From: JASLEW01 sp035544895
Lineage (GTDB): Bacteria > Acidobacteriota > Thermoanaerobaculia > Multivoradales > UBA5704
Assembly (NCBI GenBank): GCA_035544895.1
Contig: DASZZM010000031.1
Span: 62,001-126,000, forward strand
DNA length: 64,000 nt
Direction: 5' to 3'
Shown: positions 1 to 8,408 of the stretch, in pieces
How positions within the stretch are numbered: position 1 is the stretch's first letter
Layout of the letters: each line of letters opens with the position of its first letter
The notes under the pieces: model-generated
Told to the model about the DNA's origin: nothing
Seen by the model: the letters and a program-made list of their open reading frames with translations, nothing else
The model's database searches: none
Made by a program: the position numbers and the translations under genes

Positions 1-270
1 GCCGCCCCAAAAGAAGAGCCAGAGCAGACCGAAGATGAGCAGACAGGTGCCAATGATCCCGAGGATCATCCCGGCGGTTGCGAAGCCTTCACCCGCTTTT
101 GGCGAGCGCCCCTCGCGGATCGCTGTGCGCTCCGTAGCGCCCAGGAACCAAGCCACTGGAGCGAAAATGTGACAGCATGGAATCACCCCTAAAATGCCGA
201 GGATCAGGGCTATGACCGCCTGGGTGCTGGCGGACTGCTGCTGGGCCTGGGGTTCGCTCGGTATTGCCAT
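1..270 (-). CDS. DUF4190-type small membrane protein, C-terminus cut by window edge
   Basis: The reading frame opens at an ATG (complement of 268-270) behind a purine-rich GGGAGGGAGC and runs off the left edge with no stop. The visible 90 residues are a short Gln-rich N-terminus (SEPQAQQQSAS), a first hydrophobic segment (about residues 18-40, VIALILGILGVIPCC), a charged loop with the TERTAIREGRSPKAGEG pattern and a second hydrophobic segment ending LLWLFFWGG. This two-helix layout with a charged loop is typical of DUF4190 proteins, whose function is unknown. It sits just downstream of another small membrane protein on the same strand, so the two may be co-transcribed. Confidence 0.75.
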   Translation of the reverse strand, partial: MAIPSEPQAQQQSASTQAVIALILGILGVIPCCHIFAPVAWFLGATERTAIREGRSPKAGEGFATAGMILGIIGTCLLIFGLLWLFFWGG

Positions 271-330
271 GCTCCCTCCCGCGGCGAGGACAGCAGGGGA
301 AGAGCCGGCGCGGCCCTTCCCCTGGCCCGC

Positions 331-741
331 CTAGAACCGGTCGGCGTACTGGCTGATGCCCGGGATGATCAGCCGTTGCCCGTTGACGCCCTTGATGATG
401 CAGACCACGTGCAGGACGATGATGCCGATCCAGATCAGGAAGGACAGGAGTCCGAGCGCGCAGCCCAGGAAGACCAGGACGTGGGTCGCCACAAAGCTGA
501 AGATCCAATACCCGATACAGAGGATGAACTCGGCCACCGTCAGGACCAGGCCGTGCTTGGCATGCCACTGGACTTCCCGATCGTCCTTCTCGACGAGCAG
601 GGGGATGAGGGCGAGGATCCACAAGTAAGAAAGAACGATCATGATCGACCGGTTGGGGCTGACACCCGACGCGGGACCTGCGGGCGGCGGTGGCGGCGGC
701 GGGTTATAGGACGGCGGCGGCGGGACGCTCGGTTCACTCAT
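331..741 (-). CDS. DUF4870-like membrane protein with proline-rich N-terminus
   Basis: This 136-residue protein begins with a cytosolic proline tract (residues about 5-24). Three hydrophobic segments follow, at about 32-48, 66-84 and 88-116. The segment joining the first two contains VQWHAKHGL, resembling the conserved loop of DUF4870/Tic20-type small membrane proteins. A good Shine-Dalgarno (AAAGGAGAGG) precedes the ATG. The function of the family is not established. The adjacent DUF4190-like gene is 60 bp downstream on the same strand. Confidence 0.7.
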   Translation of the reverse strand: MSEPSVPPPPSYNPPPPPPPAGPASGVSPNRSIMIVLSYLWILALIPLLVEKDDREVQWHAKHGLVLTVAEFILCIGYWIFSFVATHVLVFLGCALGLLSFLIWIGIIVLHVVCIIKGVNGQRLIIPGISQYADRF

Positions 742-884
742 CGTAAACCTCTCCTTTCAGTTCAAAATCATCCTTCCCGGAGCGATCCGGAGTCTATACA
801 AGCCCCGCGGCTCCCACAAGGACGCCTGGCCGTCCGGGCCGTCCACCGACGCCCCCTCCCCCTCGCGCACCACCGAGTTTCTTC

Positions 885-1907
885 TCAGGCGGCTTCGGCG
901 AGGACGAGATTGTCGAGGAAGCCTTCGACCGTGGCGAGGAAGCTTTCGACGTCGGGAAGCTGGTTGATCTCCTGACGCAGCCGGCGGCCGTTGGGGAGGC
1001 CGTGGGTGTACCAGCCGGTGAACTTGCGCAGCTTGTGCAGGGCATAGGTGGAGCTCTCGCGCTCGGCCACCATGCGGAAGTGCGCCAGGATGAGCTCGCG
1101 GCGAGCGGCCAGCGAGGGCCCGTCTCCCGCGGCCGCCGGGGAATCTCGCTGCTCGTCCGGCAGCGGCCGCTCCCATCCCTGGGCTTGCGCGATCTGGCGA
1201 AAGAGCCAGGGATTGCGGGTGGCCCCGCGCCCGATCATCACGCCGTCGCAGCCGGTCTGGGCCATCATGCGGAAGGCATCGCCGGGCTCGCGCACGTCGC
1301 CGTTGCCGATCACCGGGATCGAGAGCGCTTCCTTGAGCCGCGCGAGCTGCGACCAGTCGGCCTCGCCATTGAACATCTGCCGCGCCGTCCGCGCATGCAT
1401 GGCCACCGCCGCCACGCCGTTGGCCTCGCAGATCCTGCCCAGCTCGAGATAGTTGCGCCGGCAGTCGTCGAGGCCGAGCCTGAACTTGACGGTGAGCGGG
1501 ATCGAGATCGCCCGCCGCACGGCGCGGATGATCTGCTCGGCGGCCTTCAGGTCTCCCATCAGCGCAGCCCCGGCGCAGCCCTTGAGGACTTTGTTGGCCG
1601 GACAACCCATATTGATGTCGCAGATGTCCGGCCCCAGCTCCTCGACCACCAGGGCTGCCTCGCGCATGGTGGCGGCGTCGGCGCCGTAGATCTGGATGGC
1701 GAGCGGCCGCTCCTCTTCGCTGAAGTACATCAGCTCGCGCGTCTTGCGGTTGCCCGAGACGATCGCCTTCGAGGAGATGAACTCCATCGCCACCACGCCC
1801 ACGCCGCCGATCCGCCGCACGATCAAGCGGAAGTCGCGGTCCGTCACCCCTGCCATGGGGGCGAGCCAGAGCGGCGGAGCGATGGCAAGCTGACCGATCT
1901 GGATCAT
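885..1907 (-). CDS. dusB: tRNA-dihydrouridine synthase (DusB-type)
   Basis: FMN-dependent enzyme that reduces uridines in tRNA D-loops with NADPH. Residues near the N-terminus read PLWLAPMAGVTDRDFR, the flavin-binding start of the TIM barrel. INMGCPANKVLKGCAGAALM carries the catalytic Cys that protonates the substrate, followed by LTVKFRLG, AMHARTARQMFNG and PVIGNGDV, all Dus signatures. I chose the ATG at 1907 (MIQIGQ), which gives 340 residues, a usual family length. A TTG at 1952 would add 15 residues. The DusB assignment rests on the GCPANKV form of the active-site motif and is less sure than the family. Confidence 0.92.
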   Translation of the reverse strand: MIQIGQLAIAPPLWLAPMAGVTDRDFRLIVRRIGGVGVVAMEFISSKAIVSGNRKTRELMYFSEEERPLAIQIYGADAATMREAALVVEELGPDICDINMGCPANKVLKGCAGAALMGDLKAAEQIIRAVRRAISIPLTVKFRLGLDDCRRNYLELGRICEANGVAAVAMHARTARQMFNGEADWSQLARLKEALSIPVIGNGDVREPGDAFRMMAQTGCDGVMIGRGATRNPWLFRQIAQAQGWERPLPDEQRDSPAAAGDGPSLAARRELILAHFRMVAERESSTYALHKLRKFTGWYTHGLPNGRRLRQEINQLPDVESFLATVEGFLDNLVLAEAA

Positions 1908-1992
1908 GGCAGGCAATTGTACCCCGAGGGATGAAACGGCGTTCTCCCGCAACCCCTCGCTCCCCTCCCCTCGCGCACTGCCGGGGTTCGTC

Positions 1993-2217
1993 TCAGTGCC
2001 TTGCCGACCGGGCGACGAGTAAGCTGAGCAGGGCGCCGATTGCAGCCCATTCCAGACCCCCAGCGGCCAGGCTCCCGGCCAGAACCGCGCCGCCCTTCAG
2101 CCGCAAGTAGGCGAGCGAGACGGGAAAGTCCATCCAGAGGAACACGAAGCCGAGGCTCAAGACTCCCCAGCTTCGCCAGAGCCACAGGACGGCGGCGGTG
2201 TGCAGCAGCAAGCTCAC
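1993..2217 (-). CDS. small hydrophobic protein of unknown function
   Basis: Predicted 74 residues from a GTG start (MSLLLHTAAVLWLW). Two or three hydrophobic stretches are separated by short basic turns (AYLRLKGGA), and the protein ends LLVARSARH. The frame stays open upstream, overlapping the end of the SUMF1-type gene, so the true start may be up to about 13 codons earlier. No family is recognised. Its position directly behind the SUMF1-type gene suggests co-transcription. Confidence 0.5.
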   Translation of the reverse strand: MSLLLHTAAVLWLWRSWGVLSLGFVFLWMDFPVSLAYLRLKGGAVLAGSLAAGGLEWAAIGALLSLLVARSARH

Positions 2218-2252
2218 TCCGGCCGCATAGGCGGCGGCGCGCCGCGCCGGGC

Positions 2253-3038
2253 TCAGAAGGGGGCCTCCCCGCCACGCGCGCTGTCCGCGCCATTCGCCGC
2301 GAGACGGAAGCCGTAATCGCTGTACTGCATGCGTGGAGGAATCGCCGAACGAGCCGAGCAGCGGCTCGCCTTGACGTCATGCCGCCAGGCGCCGCCGCGC
2401 GAGGAGCGCCGCGTACCGGCTTCCGGCCCGCGCGGGTCGCGCTCCGGCGAGACGTGGTAGTAGAGCGGATCGAACCAGTCCGCGCACCACTCGTGCACGT
2501 TCTCGCCCATGCCGAGAAGGCCCAAAGGATGGAGGGAGGGGTAGGCGTCGACGGGCTCAGGGCCGTCGCGCCACCGGCTCCGATAATCGGGCAGGGCTTC
2601 AGGCGGCTCGTCTCCCCAGGGGTAGAGAACGTCGCGTCCTGCCCGGGCCGCGTACTCCCACTCGGCCTCGCTCGGCAGGCGCACCGGGTAGCCCAGACGC
2701 TGGCCGGACCAGGCGCAGTAAGCCATGGCGTCCTCCCACGAGGGACCGACCGCCGGCATGCGCGGATGGGTGAATGCCGGCTGGCGCCAGAAGGCCGGCG
2801 CCAAGTGGCCGGTGATGTCGAGGAAACGCTGGTAGTCCTGGCGGATCACCGGCGTGCGCGCCAGGAAAAATCCCGTCACCCACACCCTGTGCCGGGGGTT
2901 CTCGTTGTCGCGCGGCCCGCCACCCATCATGAACCAACCTCCGGCAAGCTCGACCCAGTCGCTTCCGGGCTGCGGCGCCGCGCGCGGCTCGCCGGGAGGC
3001 GAGACAGGGGAAGGGGAGAGAGAGGGAGCCGAGGACAT
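2253..3038 (-). CDS. SUMF1/formylglycine-generating-enzyme-fold protein
   Basis: A 261-residue protein with the C-type-lectin-like FGE-sulfatase fold. Seen in order: WVELAGGWFMMGG near residue 27, the FFLARTPVIRQDYQRFL segment, SWEDAMAYCAWSGQRLG, RLPSEAEWEYAARAG, YPWGD, MGENVHEWCADWF and SSRGGAWRHDVKASRCSARS. These are the standard landmarks of the family. True sulfatase-activating enzymes carry a Cys pair in the RGGSF..C....C stretch. Here only one Cys (ASRC) is visible, so a formylglycine-generating activity is doubtful and a binding or other role in this broad family is more likely. No sulfatase gene is nearby. Confidence 0.85.
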   Translation of the reverse strand: MSSAPSLSPSPVSPPGEPRAAPQPGSDWVELAGGWFMMGGGPRDNENPRHRVWVTGFFLARTPVIRQDYQRFLDITGHLAPAFWRQPAFTHPRMPAVGPSWEDAMAYCAWSGQRLGYPVRLPSEAEWEYAARAGRDVLYPWGDEPPEALPDYRSRWRDGPEPVDAYPSLHPLGLLGMGENVHEWCADWFDPLYYHVSPERDPRGPEAGTRRSSRGGAWRHDVKASRCSARSAIPPRMQYSDYGFRLAANGADSARGGEAPF

Positions 3039-3124
3039 CGCACCCTAGAATATAGCTCCCCTCCGGGCTCGCGAGGAGGCCGTGGCGGCCGGTCCTTGGC
3101 GGTCCCGCGCTGTATGATCGCGCC

Positions 3125-3844
3125 ATGGCCTGGTACAGGGAGTGGTTCGGGGAAGAGTACTTGGAGCTCTACTCGCACCGCGACGATCAGGAGGCCGAAG
3201 AACACGTCGACTTCGTCGAGCGCCATCTGGGCGGTCCACGGCCGCGGGCGGTGCTCGATCTCGCCTGCGGGGCTGGGCGCCATACGGCAGCGCTGCGCCG
3301 GCGCGACTTTCATGCGCTCGGCGTCGACCTTTCGTTGACCATGCTGGCGCACGGCAGCGGGCTGCCGCGAGTTGCCGGCGACATGCGCTGCCTGCCGTTT
3401 GCCGCGGCCAGCTTCGACTGGGCGCTCAACTTCTTTACCTCGTTCGGCTACTTCGAGAAGGAGCGCGAGAACTTCCGCGTTCTCGAGGAGATCGTGCGCG
3501 TCCTCACCCCGGGAGGACGCTTCCTGATCGACCTCATGAACCCGGTCTCCGCGCTGCAGAACCTCCAGCCGCGGGAAACCCAGGCGCTCGACGGCCGGAA
3601 AGTGGAGATCGAGCGCTGGTACGATGCGGCGAGCCAGCGGATCAACAAGCGCATCCGGGTCCAGGCGGCCGGAAGTCCGCCGCGCTCGTTCCTGGAGAGC
3701 GTGCGCGCCTACCGCCAGGAAGAGGTGGTCATCGGGCTGCACTGGGCCGGCCTCGAAGTCCTCGCCCTGTTCGGCAACTTCCACGGAGATCCCTACGAGC
3801 GTGACAGCGAGCGCCTCATCATCGTCGGTTGCAAGCCCGCCTGA
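3125..3844 (+). CDS. SAM-dependent class I methyltransferase
   Basis: A 239-residue Rossmann-fold methyltransferase. Motif I is VLDLACGAGRHTAAL (about residues 40-54), followed by the acidic strand end GVDLSLTML, then GDMRCLPFAAASFDWALNFFTSFGYF and the post-motif LTPGGRFLIDLMNP. The substrate cannot be read from sequence. It stops 4 bp before the bshC start, so it is probably the first gene of the bacillithiol operon. Its acceptor may be bacillithiol-linked or unrelated. Confidence 0.85.
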   Translation: MAWYREWFGEEYLELYSHRDDQEAEEHVDFVERHLGGPRPRAVLDLACGAGRHTAALRRRDFHALGVDLSLTMLAHGSGLPRVAGDMRCLPFAAASFDWALNFFTSFGYFEKERENFRVLEEIVRVLTPGGRFLIDLMNPVSALQNLQPRETQALDGRKVEIERWYDAASQRINKRIRVQAAGSPPRSFLESVRAYRQEEVVIGLHWAGLEVLALFGNFHGDPYERDSERLIIVGCKPA

Positions 3845-3848
3845 GCTC

Positions 3849-5504
3849 TTGCGGGTCGACCTGGCCGCGGCCGGCCTGCTGCCGCCGCTGGTGGCCGCCC
3901 TGGTGGATGGCCGCGACCGCGAGCTCCTCGACCCGTTGCGCCTGTTGCCGGCGGGCGAGCTGCCGGCCCGTCCGCGCACGGCTCCGCCGCCGGACGCCAC
4001 GCGGCAGGCTTCCGCGCGCGGCGAACTGGCGCGGGCGCTCGAGGTGAGCAACCGCGCCTATGGTCACGGCGGCGCCGAGCGGCTCGCTCGGCTGCTGGCC
4101 GACCCCGCGGCCTGCGTGGTGGTCGCCGGCCAGCAGCCGGGTCTCTTCGGCGGCCCGCTCTACACCTTCTCCAAGATGCTGGCCGCCGCGCGGTGGGCCG
4201 CGGAGCTCGAGGCGGCGGGGGAGGCGGCGGTGGCGGTCTTCTGGGTCGCCACCGAGGACCATGACTACTCCGAGGTCTCCAGCGCAACCGTCTTCACCGC
4301 CGAGGGGGCACGGACCTTCGATCTCGGCCCCGATCCCGAACCGCTGGTGCCGGTCGGCATGCGCACGCTCTCACCGGCGGTGACCGCGGTACTGCGCGGC
4401 ATCGCCGAGGCCGTCCCCGGCGAGCTCTACGCCGAGTGGGTGCGCACGCTCGAGCGCTGGTACCGCCCCGATGCCCGCTTCGGCGAGGCGTTCTGCCGCG
4501 TCATGGCGCATCTGCTCGGCCCGCGCTGTCCGCTGCTGATCGACGCCATGCACCCGGCGCTCAAGGCGGCGCAGCGCCCCTGGCTCACGCGCCTGGTCGA
4601 ACGGCGGCGGCAGGTCGAGGAGGCTCTAGGCGCGCGCAGCGCTGCAATCGCGGCGTGCGGCTACGAGCCGCGGGTCGCGGCGCAGCCCGGGGCAAGCCCT
4701 CTGTTTTTGCTGCATCGGGGCCGCCGGCGGCGCATCGAATGGCGAGAGCCTGGAGCGACGGAGAACGATGCTGCCGGCGATGCCGGCGACACCGGCTTCG
4801 CCCTGCGCGGCAGCCCTGGCGGCGGCGGCGGCGTCGCCGAGCTGCTGCGCACCATCTCTGAGAACCCTGCCGCGGTGAGCCCCGGAGTGCTCGCCCGTCC
4901 GGCGGTCCAGGACGCGGTTCTCGGCTCCACGCTGCAGGTCCTCGGCCCGGGGGAGCTGACCTACATGGCGCAGGCCGCGGCCATCTACCCGGTGCTCGGT
5001 GTGTCTGCTCCGTGGGCGGCCCTGCGGCCGCAGACCCTGGTGCTCGAAAGCCATCAGGCGGCCAAGCTCGAGGAAGAAGGATTGTCGCTCGCCGACCTGC
5101 TCGGCGACCGCGCTCGCCTGGACCGGATACTCGCCGCGCGCGAGGGTGGCGGCGACTTCGTCGCCCCGGTCCGGCGCCGCGTGGAGGAAGCCCTCGAAGA
5201 GCTGCGCGCTCCCGCCGCGGCCGCGGATGTCAACCTGGAGCGGCCGCTGGAGAAGACACGCGACCAGGTGCTGCGGGCGCTCGACCTCTTCGCCGGCAAG
5301 GCCGTGGACGCCGCCGCCCGCCGCAATGAAGTGCGCGGCGGCCGTGTCGAACTGCTGCGCGAGATCTGCCTGCCGCAGGGCCGGCCGCAGGAGCGCGTGA
5401 TCTCGACCAGCCACTTCCAGGGCAAGTACGGCAGCCGTTTCGCCGCCAGCTTCTGGGAGCAGATGAGCCTCGATCCGACCCTGCTGCAGGTGATCTCTCC
5501 GTAG
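3849..5504 (+). CDS. bshC: bacillithiol biosynthesis cysteine-adding enzyme BshC
   Basis: BshC catalyses the last step of bacillithiol synthesis, adding cysteine to glucosaminyl-malate. Diagnostic stretches are VVVAGQQPGLFGGPLYTFSKML (about residues 93-113), VFWVATEDHDYSEV, the central PLLIDAMHP and the C-terminal ISTSHFQGKYG followed by FAASFW. The only sensible start is the TTG at 3849 (LRVDLAAAGLLPPL), just behind the methyltransferase stop; it gives 551 residues, normal for BshC. The frame is open further upstream, but that overlaps the methyltransferase. bshB1 and bshA follow directly, which confirms the pathway. Confidence 0.92.
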   Translation: MRVDLAAAGLLPPLVAALVDGRDRELLDPLRLLPAGELPARPRTAPPPDATRQASARGELARALEVSNRAYGHGGAERLARLLADPAACVVVAGQQPGLFGGPLYTFSKMLAAARWAAELEAAGEAAVAVFWVATEDHDYSEVSSATVFTAEGARTFDLGPDPEPLVPVGMRTLSPAVTAVLRGIAEAVPGELYAEWVRTLERWYRPDARFGEAFCRVMAHLLGPRCPLLIDAMHPALKAAQRPWLTRLVERRRQVEEALGARSAAIAACGYEPRVAAQPGASPLFLLHRGRRRRIEWREPGATENDAAGDAGDTGFALRGSPGGGGGVAELLRTISENPAAVSPGVLARPAVQDAVLGSTLQVLGPGELTYMAQAAAIYPVLGVSAPWAALRPQTLVLESHQAAKLEEEGLSLADLLGDRARLDRILAAREGGGDFVAPVRRRVEEALEELRAPAAAADVNLERPLEKTRDQVLRALDLFAGKAVDAAARRNEVRGGRVELLREICLPQGRPQERVISTSHFQGKYGSRFAASFWEQMSLDPTLLQVISP

Positions 5505-5527
5505 CGCGCGCCGAGGTCGATACGCCC

Positions 5528-6325
5528 ATGAAGCTCGACGTGCTGGCCATCGGCGCCCATCCGGATGACGTCGAGCTGGCCTGCGGCGGCACGCTGGCAT
5601 TGGCCGCGCGGCAGGGCCGGAAAGTCGGCATCCTGCACCTGACGCGCGGCGAGCACGGCAGCCGCGGCACTCCCGAGGAGCGCCTGGCCGAGGCGGAGAA
5701 GGCGGCTGCGGCGCTTGGCGTCGCCGAGCTGGCCTTCCTCGACTTTGGCGACGGCGGATTGCGCCGCGGCGCGGCCGAGGAGGACGAGCTCATCGAGGTG
5801 CTGCGGACCTGGCGCCCGGAGCTGGTGCTCGGCCCGCCGGCGCGCGAGCGCCATCCCGATCATTGGCGCGCCCATGAGCTGGTGGCCGCCGCGAGCTTCT
5901 ACTCCGGCCTGGCCGCGCGCACCGGCCGCGGGGGCCCCGGAGAACATCGGCCGCACCGCCCCGCGGCGGTCTACTCCTACATGCAGCATCACTCTTTCGA
6001 GCCGACCTTCGTGGTCGACGTCGCCGCGGCCTGGGACGCCAAGCTGGAGGCGCTGGCCGCCTATCGCAGCCAGCTCCATCCGCTGCCTGGCGGAAGACCC
6101 GCCGCGGCCGGATCCGCGCCGGACGAGCCGCCGGCGGACGAAGCGCCGGCGATCGGGGGCGGAGTGGTCACCAAGATCTCGACGCTGGAGTTCCGTCTGG
6201 CCGTCGAGGGGCGTGCCCGCCATTTCGGGGCGCTGATCGGCGCCTCCCTGGGAGAGCCCTTCTGGAGCCCGCTGCCGCTGGCCGTGTCAGACCTCATGGC
6301 GCTTCTTCCCGGAGGCATCCGGTGA
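5528..6325 (+). CDS. bshB1: bacillithiol biosynthesis deacetylase BshB1
   Basis: LmbE/PIG-L family zinc deacetylase that converts N-acetylglucosaminyl-malate to glucosaminyl-malate. The metal and catalytic motif AIGAHPDDVELACGG lies at residues 7-21, the substrate-loop LTRGEHGSRGTPEER near 39-53, and the second metal His pair in RERHPDHWRAHELV near 109-122. A 265-residue length is slightly longer than usual because of a Pro/Ala-rich insert (GGRPAAAGSAPDEPPADEAP). Its stop overlaps the bshA start by 4 bp (GTGA), which suggests translational coupling. Confidence 0.93.
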   Translation: MKLDVLAIGAHPDDVELACGGTLALAARQGRKVGILHLTRGEHGSRGTPEERLAEAEKAAAALGVAELAFLDFGDGGLRRGAAEEDELIEVLRTWRPELVLGPPARERHPDHWRAHELVAAASFYSGLAARTGRGGPGEHRPHRPAAVYSYMQHHSFEPTFVVDVAAAWDAKLEALAAYRSQLHPLPGGRPAAAGSAPDEPPADEAPAIGGGVVTKISTLEFRLAVEGRARHFGALIGASLGEPFWSPLPLAVSDLMALLPGGIR

Positions 6326-7476
6326 GGGTCGGCATCAGCTGCTATCCGACCTACGGCGGCTCCGGAATCGTCGCCACCGAGCTGGCCATGGCGCTCGCCG
6401 AGGACGGCGACGAGGTGCACGTCATCAGCTATGCGCTGCCTTCGCGCCTGTCGTTCCTCAATTCGCGGCTGTTCTTCCACGAGGTCATCACCCCGCGCTA
6501 TCCGCTGTTCGACGACTATCCACCCTACTCGCTGGCGCTCTCCACCAAGATGGTCGAAGTCGCCCGTCACAGCCGCCTCGACGTCCTGCACGTCCACTAC
6601 GCCATCCCGAACGCGGCGTCGGCCATCATGGCGCGGGAGATCGTCGCGCCGCAGCCGCTGCCGGTCGTCACCACGCTGCACGGTACCGACGTAACCCTGG
6701 TGGGCAACGATCCCAACTATCTGGAGACCACGCGCTGGGGAATCGTGCAGAGCGACGCGGTGACCGCCGTTTCCGAATCGCTGCGCCGCACCACGGTCGA
6801 ACAGCTGGGCATCCAGAACCGGATCGACGTCATCCCCAACTTCATCGATCCGGCCCGCTTCGAGCGGGCGCGCGGTCTGCTCGGCGCCCGGCGCTGGGCG
6901 AAAGCTCAGGAGCGGATCCTCATCCACATCTCCAACTTCCGTCCGGTCAAGCGGGTGCTCGACGTGGTCGCGGTCTTCGAACGCGTGCTGCGGCAGGTGC
7001 CGAGCCGGCTGCTCATGGTGGGCGACGGGCCCGACCGCGGCAAGGTCGAGCAGTATTGCCGCGACCATGGCATCTGCCAGGCCATCACCTTCATCGGCAG
7101 CCTGCCGCTGATCGAAGAGGTCCTGGTCGGGGCCGATCTCTTCCTGCTGCCCTCAGAAACCGAGTCCTTCGGCCTCGCCGCGCTCGAGGCAATGGCTTGC
7201 GAGGTGCCGGTAATCGCCACCGCCGTCGGCGGCATCCCCGAAGTCGTCGTGCACGAGGAGACCGGCTATCTCTACCCGGTCGGCGACGTCGAGGGCATGG
7301 CCGCCGGGGCCTTGCGCCTGCTGGCGGAGGAACCCCTGCGCCAGGCCATGGGGACCGCGGCCCGCCGCCGCGCCGTCGAGGTTTTCAGCCAAGAACCGGT
7401 CGTCAGCCGCTACCGTGCCATCTACGAGCGCGTCACGGGCGCGGGCGCCGAGCCGGCCGGGCCCGGCTCGCGATGA
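6322..7476 (+). CDS. bshA: N-acetyl-alpha-D-glucosaminyl L-malate synthase BshA
   Basis: GT4 glycosyltransferase that starts bacillithiol synthesis from UDP-GlcNAc and L-malate. The GTG start gives MRVGISCYPTYGGSGIVATELA, the BshA N-terminus. Later come VLHVHYAIPNAASA, VVTTLHGTDVTLVGND, VIPNFIDP, LIHISNFRPVKRVLDVV, LLMVGDGPDR and the GT4 donor-site motif LLPSETESFGLAALEAMACEVPVIAT with the EX7E glutamates. The 384 residues match the family. It overlaps bshB1 by 4 bp and the next gene by 4 bp, so all are one operon. Confidence 0.95.
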   Translation: MRVGISCYPTYGGSGIVATELAMALAEDGDEVHVISYALPSRLSFLNSRLFFHEVITPRYPLFDDYPPYSLALSTKMVEVARHSRLDVLHVHYAIPNAASAIMAREIVAPQPLPVVTTLHGTDVTLVGNDPNYLETTRWGIVQSDAVTAVSESLRRTTVEQLGIQNRIDVIPNFIDPARFERARGLLGARRWAKAQERILIHISNFRPVKRVLDVVAVFERVLRQVPSRLLMVGDGPDRGKVEQYCRDHGICQAITFIGSLPLIEEVLVGADLFLLPSETESFGLAALEAMACEVPVIATAVGGIPEVVVHEETGYLYPVGDVEGMAAGALRLLAEEPLRQAMGTAARRRAVEVFSQEPVVSRYRAIYERVTGAGAEPAGPGSR

Positions 7477-7922
7477 CGACCGAGCACGCGATCGACCTCG
7501 AGACGGGACCCGAAGAGGCCGTGCTGGCGATCGGCAGGGCGGCGGAGGCATGGGGGGCGGAGCTCGAGATGGGCGGCGCGGAGGGGGGCGTGCTTCGCCT
7601 GCCGGTGGTGGCTGGCCTGCGCCGCGGGCTGCTCAGCGGCCAGCTCGCCGTGGAGGCGACGGCGGACGGCTCGCGAGTGGTCTTCCGGCCGCAGGAAAGC
7701 TCCTACTACCTGCATACCGCCTCGGTCGGGGTCCTGGTGGTGGCGGGGCTGGGCTCTGTGCTCGCGGTTGCCTGGCCGCTCTACCCCGAGCTCCTGGGCC
7801 TGGCTCCCCTGGGCGCCGTGCTGGCTCTTTCCGGCTGGTTCCTGGTGGTCTCGCGGCTGCGCAGCGAAGGTCCCGAAGAATTCCTCAAGACCGTCGCCGC
7901 GGCCGGCGGCCGTGAACAGTGA
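7473..7922 (+). CDS. membrane protein of unknown function at the end of the bacillithiol operon
   Basis: 149 residues, starting at an ATG that overlaps the bshA stop (ATGA). About 85 soluble N-terminal residues rich in acidic and aliphatic positions come first. Two adjacent transmembrane segments follow (VGVLVVAGLGSVLAVAWPLYP and LGLAPLGAVLALSGWFLVV), then a short charged tail (RLRSEGPEEFLKTVAAAGG). No family is recognised. Tight coupling to bshA suggests a link to thiol metabolism or merely a shared transcript. Confidence 0.75.
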   Translation: MTTEHAIDLETGPEEAVLAIGRAAEAWGAELEMGGAEGGVLRLPVVAGLRRGLLSGQLAVEATADGSRVVFRPQESSYYLHTASVGVLVVAGLGSVLAVAWPLYPELLGLAPLGAVLALSGWFLVVSRLRSEGPEEFLKTVAAAGGREQ

Positions 7923-7943
7923 GTGGAGGTGGTTAAAGGGGAA

Positions 7944-7971
7944 TTTCTGACCCGCCGAGCTGGTATATACT
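7944..7971 (+). promoter_or_regulatory. candidate tmRNA promoter
   Basis: TATACT at 7966-7971 fits a sigma-70 -10 element. The matching -35 (TTTCTG, 7944-7949, 16-bp spacing) is weak. Start would fall near 7978, about 15 nt before the mature 5' end of the tmRNA, which is compatible with RNase P trimming. Confidence 0.4.
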
Positions 7972-7992
7972 CTCCGAGGCTCTTTGCCAACT

Positions 7993-8341
7993 GGGGGCGT
8001 ACCGGTTTCGACGGGAAACGAAAGCGGAGCGAAGGCAGCGTGCCGATCTCCACCCGTTAGGTGGAACTAGTAACTGCGAACGACAACTTCGCACTCGCGG
8101 CCTAAAACGCCGTGACGTCCTGAAGAGCGCGTGACCCGCGGCGCTTTTCAGGGCGACGCTAAAGCGGGTCAAGGGATGCGGTTTGCCTTGCGCCGCATCC
8201 TGATATCCAGCAAGGCTGGCCGCCGCGCCAGGCGCCTTCTTCCGACGCGCGGACGGCGAGATGAAAAATAGAAGGATACGCACGTAGAAGCCTTCGAGAC
8301 GCGTTTCTCGGACGTGGGTTCGATTCCCACCGCCTCCACCA
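7993..8341 (+). ncRNA. ssrA: transfer-messenger RNA (tmRNA)
   Basis: Rescues stalled ribosomes by trans-translation. The 5' end GGGGGCGUACCGGUUUCGACGGGAAAC is the conserved start of bacterial tmRNA. The 3' end carries the T-arm GUGGGUUCGAUUCCCAC, an acceptor strand pairing with the 5' GGGGGCG, and an encoded CCA at 8339-8341. The tag reading frame begins with the GCG at 8076 and reads A-N-D-N-F-A-L-A-A followed by UAA (8103-8105), so the full tag is (A)ANDNFALAA with the usual ALAA degradation signal. Its length of 349 nt is typical for the one-piece form. Confidence 0.97.
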
Positions 8342-8359
8342 GAATTTAAGATTCGTTCT

Positions 8360-8385
8360 AAGGGCCGCCAGTGAGCGGCCCTTCT
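8360..8385 (+). terminator. intrinsic terminator after tmRNA
   Basis: Perfect 9-bp stem AAGGGCCGC / GCGGCCCTT around a 6-nt loop (8360-8383), followed by a short pyrimidine run. It lies 18 nt beyond the tmRNA CCA and in front of the convergent end of mtnA, so it could serve both strands. Confidence 0.75.
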
Positions 8386-8408
8386 GTATGAATCGGCGCT
8401 GCGCCAAC

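Noticed and set aside
2040..3338. Long plus-strand frame opposite the SUMF1-type gene
   Set aside because: Arg-rich shadow frame without motifs; the minus strand carries the recognisable FGE-family protein and the plus strand methyltransferase starts at 3125 in another frame.
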